This document shows, piece after piece, positions 61,357 to 64,000 of a DNA stretch of 64,000 nucleotides. A program made the position numbers and the translations under genes. Below the pieces are notes generated by a model. The model worked only from the letters and a program-made list of their open reading frames with translations, did no database searches and was not told where the DNA came from. Origin of the DNA: Paenibacillus camerounensis (GTDB lineage: Bacteria; Bacillota; Bacilli; Paenibacillales; Paenibacillaceae); contig NZ_CCDG010000055.1 of the NCBI RefSeq assembly GCF_000723885.1, forward strand, positions 1 through 64,000. Direction: 5' to 3'. The stretch's first letter is position 1. Every line of letters begins with the position of its first letter.

Positions 61357-64000
61357 CTACTCAGCCAGCAATTTGTAAATAACCTGTGCGCTTTCGGCGC
61401 GGGTCATGTTGGCTTTTGGGGCAAAGCGGTTGTTGTCTCTGCCCTGCACCAGACCAAGCTCTGCGGCTGCATTCACGTACGCCGCTGCCCATGCGCCGAT
61501 GCTGCCCGCATCCGTAAAGCCTGCGGAAGCTGAGCTCAAGCTTACCTTTTGACCCTGTTTCACTTCAAGGGCCCGGATCAGCATTGCCGCCATTTCTTCA
61601 CGGCTGATCTCCGCATCCGGTGCAAACTGCGCTGCGCTGCGGCCAGATACAATGCCCTGGCTTACAGCTGCCGCCACATAAGGGGCATACCAGGCATTCG
61701 CCTTCACATCAATGAAGGCTGTCTGGCCTGCAGCTTCGATGCCAAGCGCCCGGATCAGCAATGCCGTAAATTCTGCACGGGTAACATCCGCACCCGGATT
61801 GAACGCAGACGCTGATACTCCTGTTACAATCTGTTTGGCACTGAGTGCCTTAATAGCCTGGGAAGCCCAGTGTGAAGCCGGGACATCCGCAAAGGATTTG
61901 TCCAGCACAAGTGCAGCATATTTGCTGAAATGCATTACCTTCGCTGTTATCCACTCTCCGCTAACCGAGCCGCGGACATATTCCAGACTATTGTTATCAC
62001 CTACATAGAACACGCCTGTCAGGTCTTTATCGGCGTTCCCGCTTAGCTTAAAGGATAGCTCAACCGGTACCGTGAATGAAGAAACAGGGATACTGGTGCC
62101 GTCCTTTTTGACAACAGACAGCGAGAAGTCATACATCTCAGAAGCTGCGTTTATTCGGGTGTACCCGTTACTCAGCCCGTTAAGCATTGAGGTGACTGCA
62201 CTATCGGGTAACGGATCGGCAGTAAACCGGATCTGTGCACCTTCAGCATCTGCAGCACCGAGAGACTTCTGGAGCTCCAGTAATACCGCATTAGGCACGG
62301 TTACACTAAGCTCACCCATCCGGAGCTCAAGATTATTGGTACCCAGCTCTGTACCGGCCTGAACAGGCAGCAGGACTGTCGAAGCCGACGCAGCAACCTC
62401 AATGGTCACTTTGCCGTCCTTTCCGTTCTTCAGACTGTCTGCATTAACGATTTGTGTGCCGGCGGCCGGTGCAGGCACAGGCGTTACACCAGAGCCCGAT
62501 CCGGGAAGCGGTGAAGGTGTTGGTGTTACATCCGGCACTGCTGCCAGGATAACCGTCCCTCCGCTATCTCTGCCGGGAAGCTCAACTTCCACCTTCCGGT
62601 CAGCCGATACGGTATATGTCTTGCCGCTGTATACATCTTTGACCGCCGCTCCAGCGGCAAACGGGACAGACAGGCTTAGCGCTACAGCTTCTGTCTTCGT
62701 GTTAATAACGGTTACTACGTTATCATCTCCGTATTGCTTGTTAAAGGCCAGATAACCAAGCTCATCGGAGCCAGCCAGTGTCGTGCGTGTTCCCTTGGAG
62801 TATACCTTGGAGAAGTCAGCACGGATATTAAGCAGCTTCTGATAGTGGTCATGCAGATCCTGCTGAGCTGTCAGCTGATCCCACGGCATATCGCTGCGGT
62901 TCTCGCTATACTCTCCCTTGGACATATCACCGGCATTGCTGCCGGAACGGCCAAGCTCTTCGCCGTAATAAATCACCGGCTGGCCTTTAGCCGTAATCTG
63001 CAGTGCTGCAGCGATCATCAGCTTGCCCTGATCCCCGCCCACATAATCGGAGAGGAAGCCGTTCTCGTCATGGCTGCTCAGGAATTGGGCCATAGTCTTC
63101 GTATTATCGAGCTTAGATTCACGGTCCTGCAGATAAGCATCGACTTCCGTAATTTTGCCGTCGGTGAAGCTTTTCGCTGCACCCTTGAAGCCGAAGTCAA
63201 GCAGACTGTCCATCTGCCCGGACTGCAGATTTCCGCCGTCACTGTCGATGGTTCCGCCGAAGTATTCACCGGCCAGCTTGAATTCAGGGTCGATGGCAGT
63301 CAGTGCATTTTTGAATGCTTTCCAGGTTGTGCTCTCTACATGCTTGACGGTATCCACGCGGAAGTAGTCAATCGTATCTCCGCGCTCCGTCCGCGCATTG
63401 TCAAGCCAGCCGGTCTGCCAGTCAATAATCTGCTGGCGCACCGCAGGATCTTCTGTCTTGAAGTCCGGCAGTCCGGCCAGTTCACCCTTGATCGGATCGG
63501 TGTCCGAGGATACACCGTCTGTGCGGAGCATGCCCTCGAAGCGCGCTTTATCTTCAGCAGTGACTCCTTCAACGTTGTCGCTCTCCTTCAGGCCATAGCC
63601 TGTATGGTTAAGAACAACATCGACCATAATCTTAATGCCGCGGTCATGCGCCTTCTCTATTAATTCCTTGAAGGTTTCCATATCACCCAGATGCTCATCA
63701 AGCTGTGTGAAATCCTTGGCCCAATAGCCATGGTAGCCGTACTGAATACCGCCGAAGCCGGTGCCTTTATTGAAGTCGATGTTATCGACAACCGGCGTAA
63801 TCCACAGCGTATTGATGCCAAGCTCCTTAAGATAATCGAGATGGTCGATCATACCACGGAAATCGCCGCCGTGGTAAGCCTCCAGATGGCTTTTGTCCAC
63901 ATTCTCATTATTCGTCGGGTCCCCATCGGCAAACCGGTCAGTCAGCGCAAAATAAATCCGCGCCTCATCCCAGTCAAAGTCAAGCTTATCCCCGCTGTAG
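61357..64000 (-). CDS. SLH-anchored extracellular alpha-amylase (GH13), 5' partial
   Basis: 881 residues are visible; the N-terminus, with the expected signal peptide, lies beyond the right edge. The first visible part is a GH13 catalytic domain (RIYFALTDRFADGDPTNN, DVVLNHTG, YFRVDTVKHVE with the nucleophile Asp, LAGEYFGG with the acid Glu, FLSSHDENG). A beta-sandwich C-domain, a Thr/Pro/Gly linker (VTPTPSPLPGSGSGVTPVPA) and a ~180-residue domain follow. Three SLH domains end the protein (FADVPASHWASQAIKALSA, FIDVKANAWYAPYVAAAVSQ, FTDAGSIGAWAAAYVNAAAE), which bind pyruvylated wall polymer. It hydrolyses alpha-glucans at the cell surface and feeds the importer nearby. Confidence 0.94.
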   Translation of the reverse strand, partial: YSGDKLDFDWDEARIYFALTDRFADGDPTNNENVDKSHLEAYHGGDFRGMIDHLDYLKELGINTLWITPVVDNIDFNKGTGFGGIQYGYHGYWAKDFTQLDEHLGDMETFKELIEKAHDRGIKIMVDVVLNHTGYGLKESDNVEGVTAEDKARFEGMLRTDGVSSDTDPIKGELAGLPDFKTEDPAVRQQIIDWQTGWLDNARTERGDTIDYFRVDTVKHVESTTWKAFKNALTAIDPEFKLAGEYFGGTIDSDGGNLQSGQMDSLLDFGFKGAAKSFTDGKITEVDAYLQDRESKLDNTKTMAQFLSSHDENGFLSDYVGGDQGKLMIAAALQITAKGQPVIYYGEELGRSGSNAGDMSKGEYSENRSDMPWDQLTAQQDLHDHYQKLLNIRADFSKVYSKGTRTTLAGSDELGYLAFNKQYGDDNVVTVINTKTEAVALSLSVPFAAGAAVKDVYSGKTYTVSADRKVEVELPGRDSGGTVILAAVPDVTPTPSPLPGSGSGVTPVPAPAAGTQIVNADSLKNGKDGKVTIEVAASASTVLLPVQAGTELGTNNLELRMGELSVTVPNAVLLELQKSLGAADAEGAQIRFTADPLPDSAVTSMLNGLSNGYTRINAASEMYDFSLSVVKKDGTSIPVSSFTVPVELSFKLSGNADKDLTGVFYVGDNNSLEYVRGSVSGEWITAKVMHFSKYAALVLDKSFADVPASHWASQAIKALSAKQIVTGVSASAFNPGADVTRAEFTALLIRALGIEAAGQTAFIDVKANAWYAPYVAAAVSQGIVSGRSAAQFAPDAEISREEMAAMLIRALEVKQGQKVSLSSASAGFTDAGSIGAWAAAYVNAAAELGLVQGRDNNRFAPKANMTRAESAQVIYKLLAE

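Overview
The window looks like chromosomal DNA of a spore-forming, low-to-mid G+C Firmicute, most probably Paenibacillus or a close relative. Pointers are the cotJABC spore-coat operon, a YhbH sporulation protein, a sufCDSUB operon in Bacillales order, SLH-domain surface anchoring, YunC/YunD/YfkAB-type proteins known from Bacillus, giant DUF11-repeat proteins, and AGGAGG ribosome binding sites throughout. I see no rRNA, tRNA, CRISPR array, transposase or prophage gene.

Left end (1-10.9 kb, minus strand): a compact five-gene type I secretion operon. Its order is an HlyB/RtxB-like ABC exporter with an inactivated C39 peptidase-like domain, an HlyD-like membrane fusion protein, a 951-residue exported protein of unknown family, a small single-pass membrane protein, and a long RTX calcium-binding protein with an N-terminal GHSLGG hydrolase domain that runs off the left edge. 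RTX type I secretion is normally a diderm (TolC-dependent) pathway, so a complete locus with two unrecognised extracytoplasmic genes in a monoderm is the best candidate here for an undescribed system.

10.9-25 kb: cotJABC; a CNNM/CBS membrane protein; radical SAM YfkAB; an intact HD-GYP phosphodiesterase; uppP; a YunD-like metallophosphoesterase; a MoaD-MoaE fusion with an internal Gly-Gly; a second HD-GYP protein that has lost the HD histidine; a small DUF7667-like protein; and an asymmetric heterodimeric ABC exporter pair.

25-38 kb: sufCDSUB behind a sigma-A promoter overlapped by a near-perfect Fur box; a DUF1802 protein; dps; yunC; several small conserved or unknown proteins; a lipoprotein; a YtcJ-like amidohydrolase; a short methyltransferase-like protein.

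38-49 kb: a giant DUF11-repeat protein of about 2240 residues followed, with an ATGA overlap, by a 561-residue continuation. The repeat pattern shows that the two were one polypeptide. Then yhbH and an autoregulated-looking PadR/DUF2812 pair.

49-64 kb: carbohydrate use. A GH4 glycosidase with an AraC regulator, a chemoreceptor, a maltodextrin-type ABC importer (binding protein and two permeases, without its ATPase) under apparent CcpA control, a divergent cytoplasmic GH13 maltogenic amylase/neopullulanase behind a structured leader and 63-bp tandem repeats, and an SLH-anchored extracellular alpha-amylase that runs off the right edge. Together they suggest starch is cut at the cell surface, maltodextrins are imported, and GH13 finishes the job inside.
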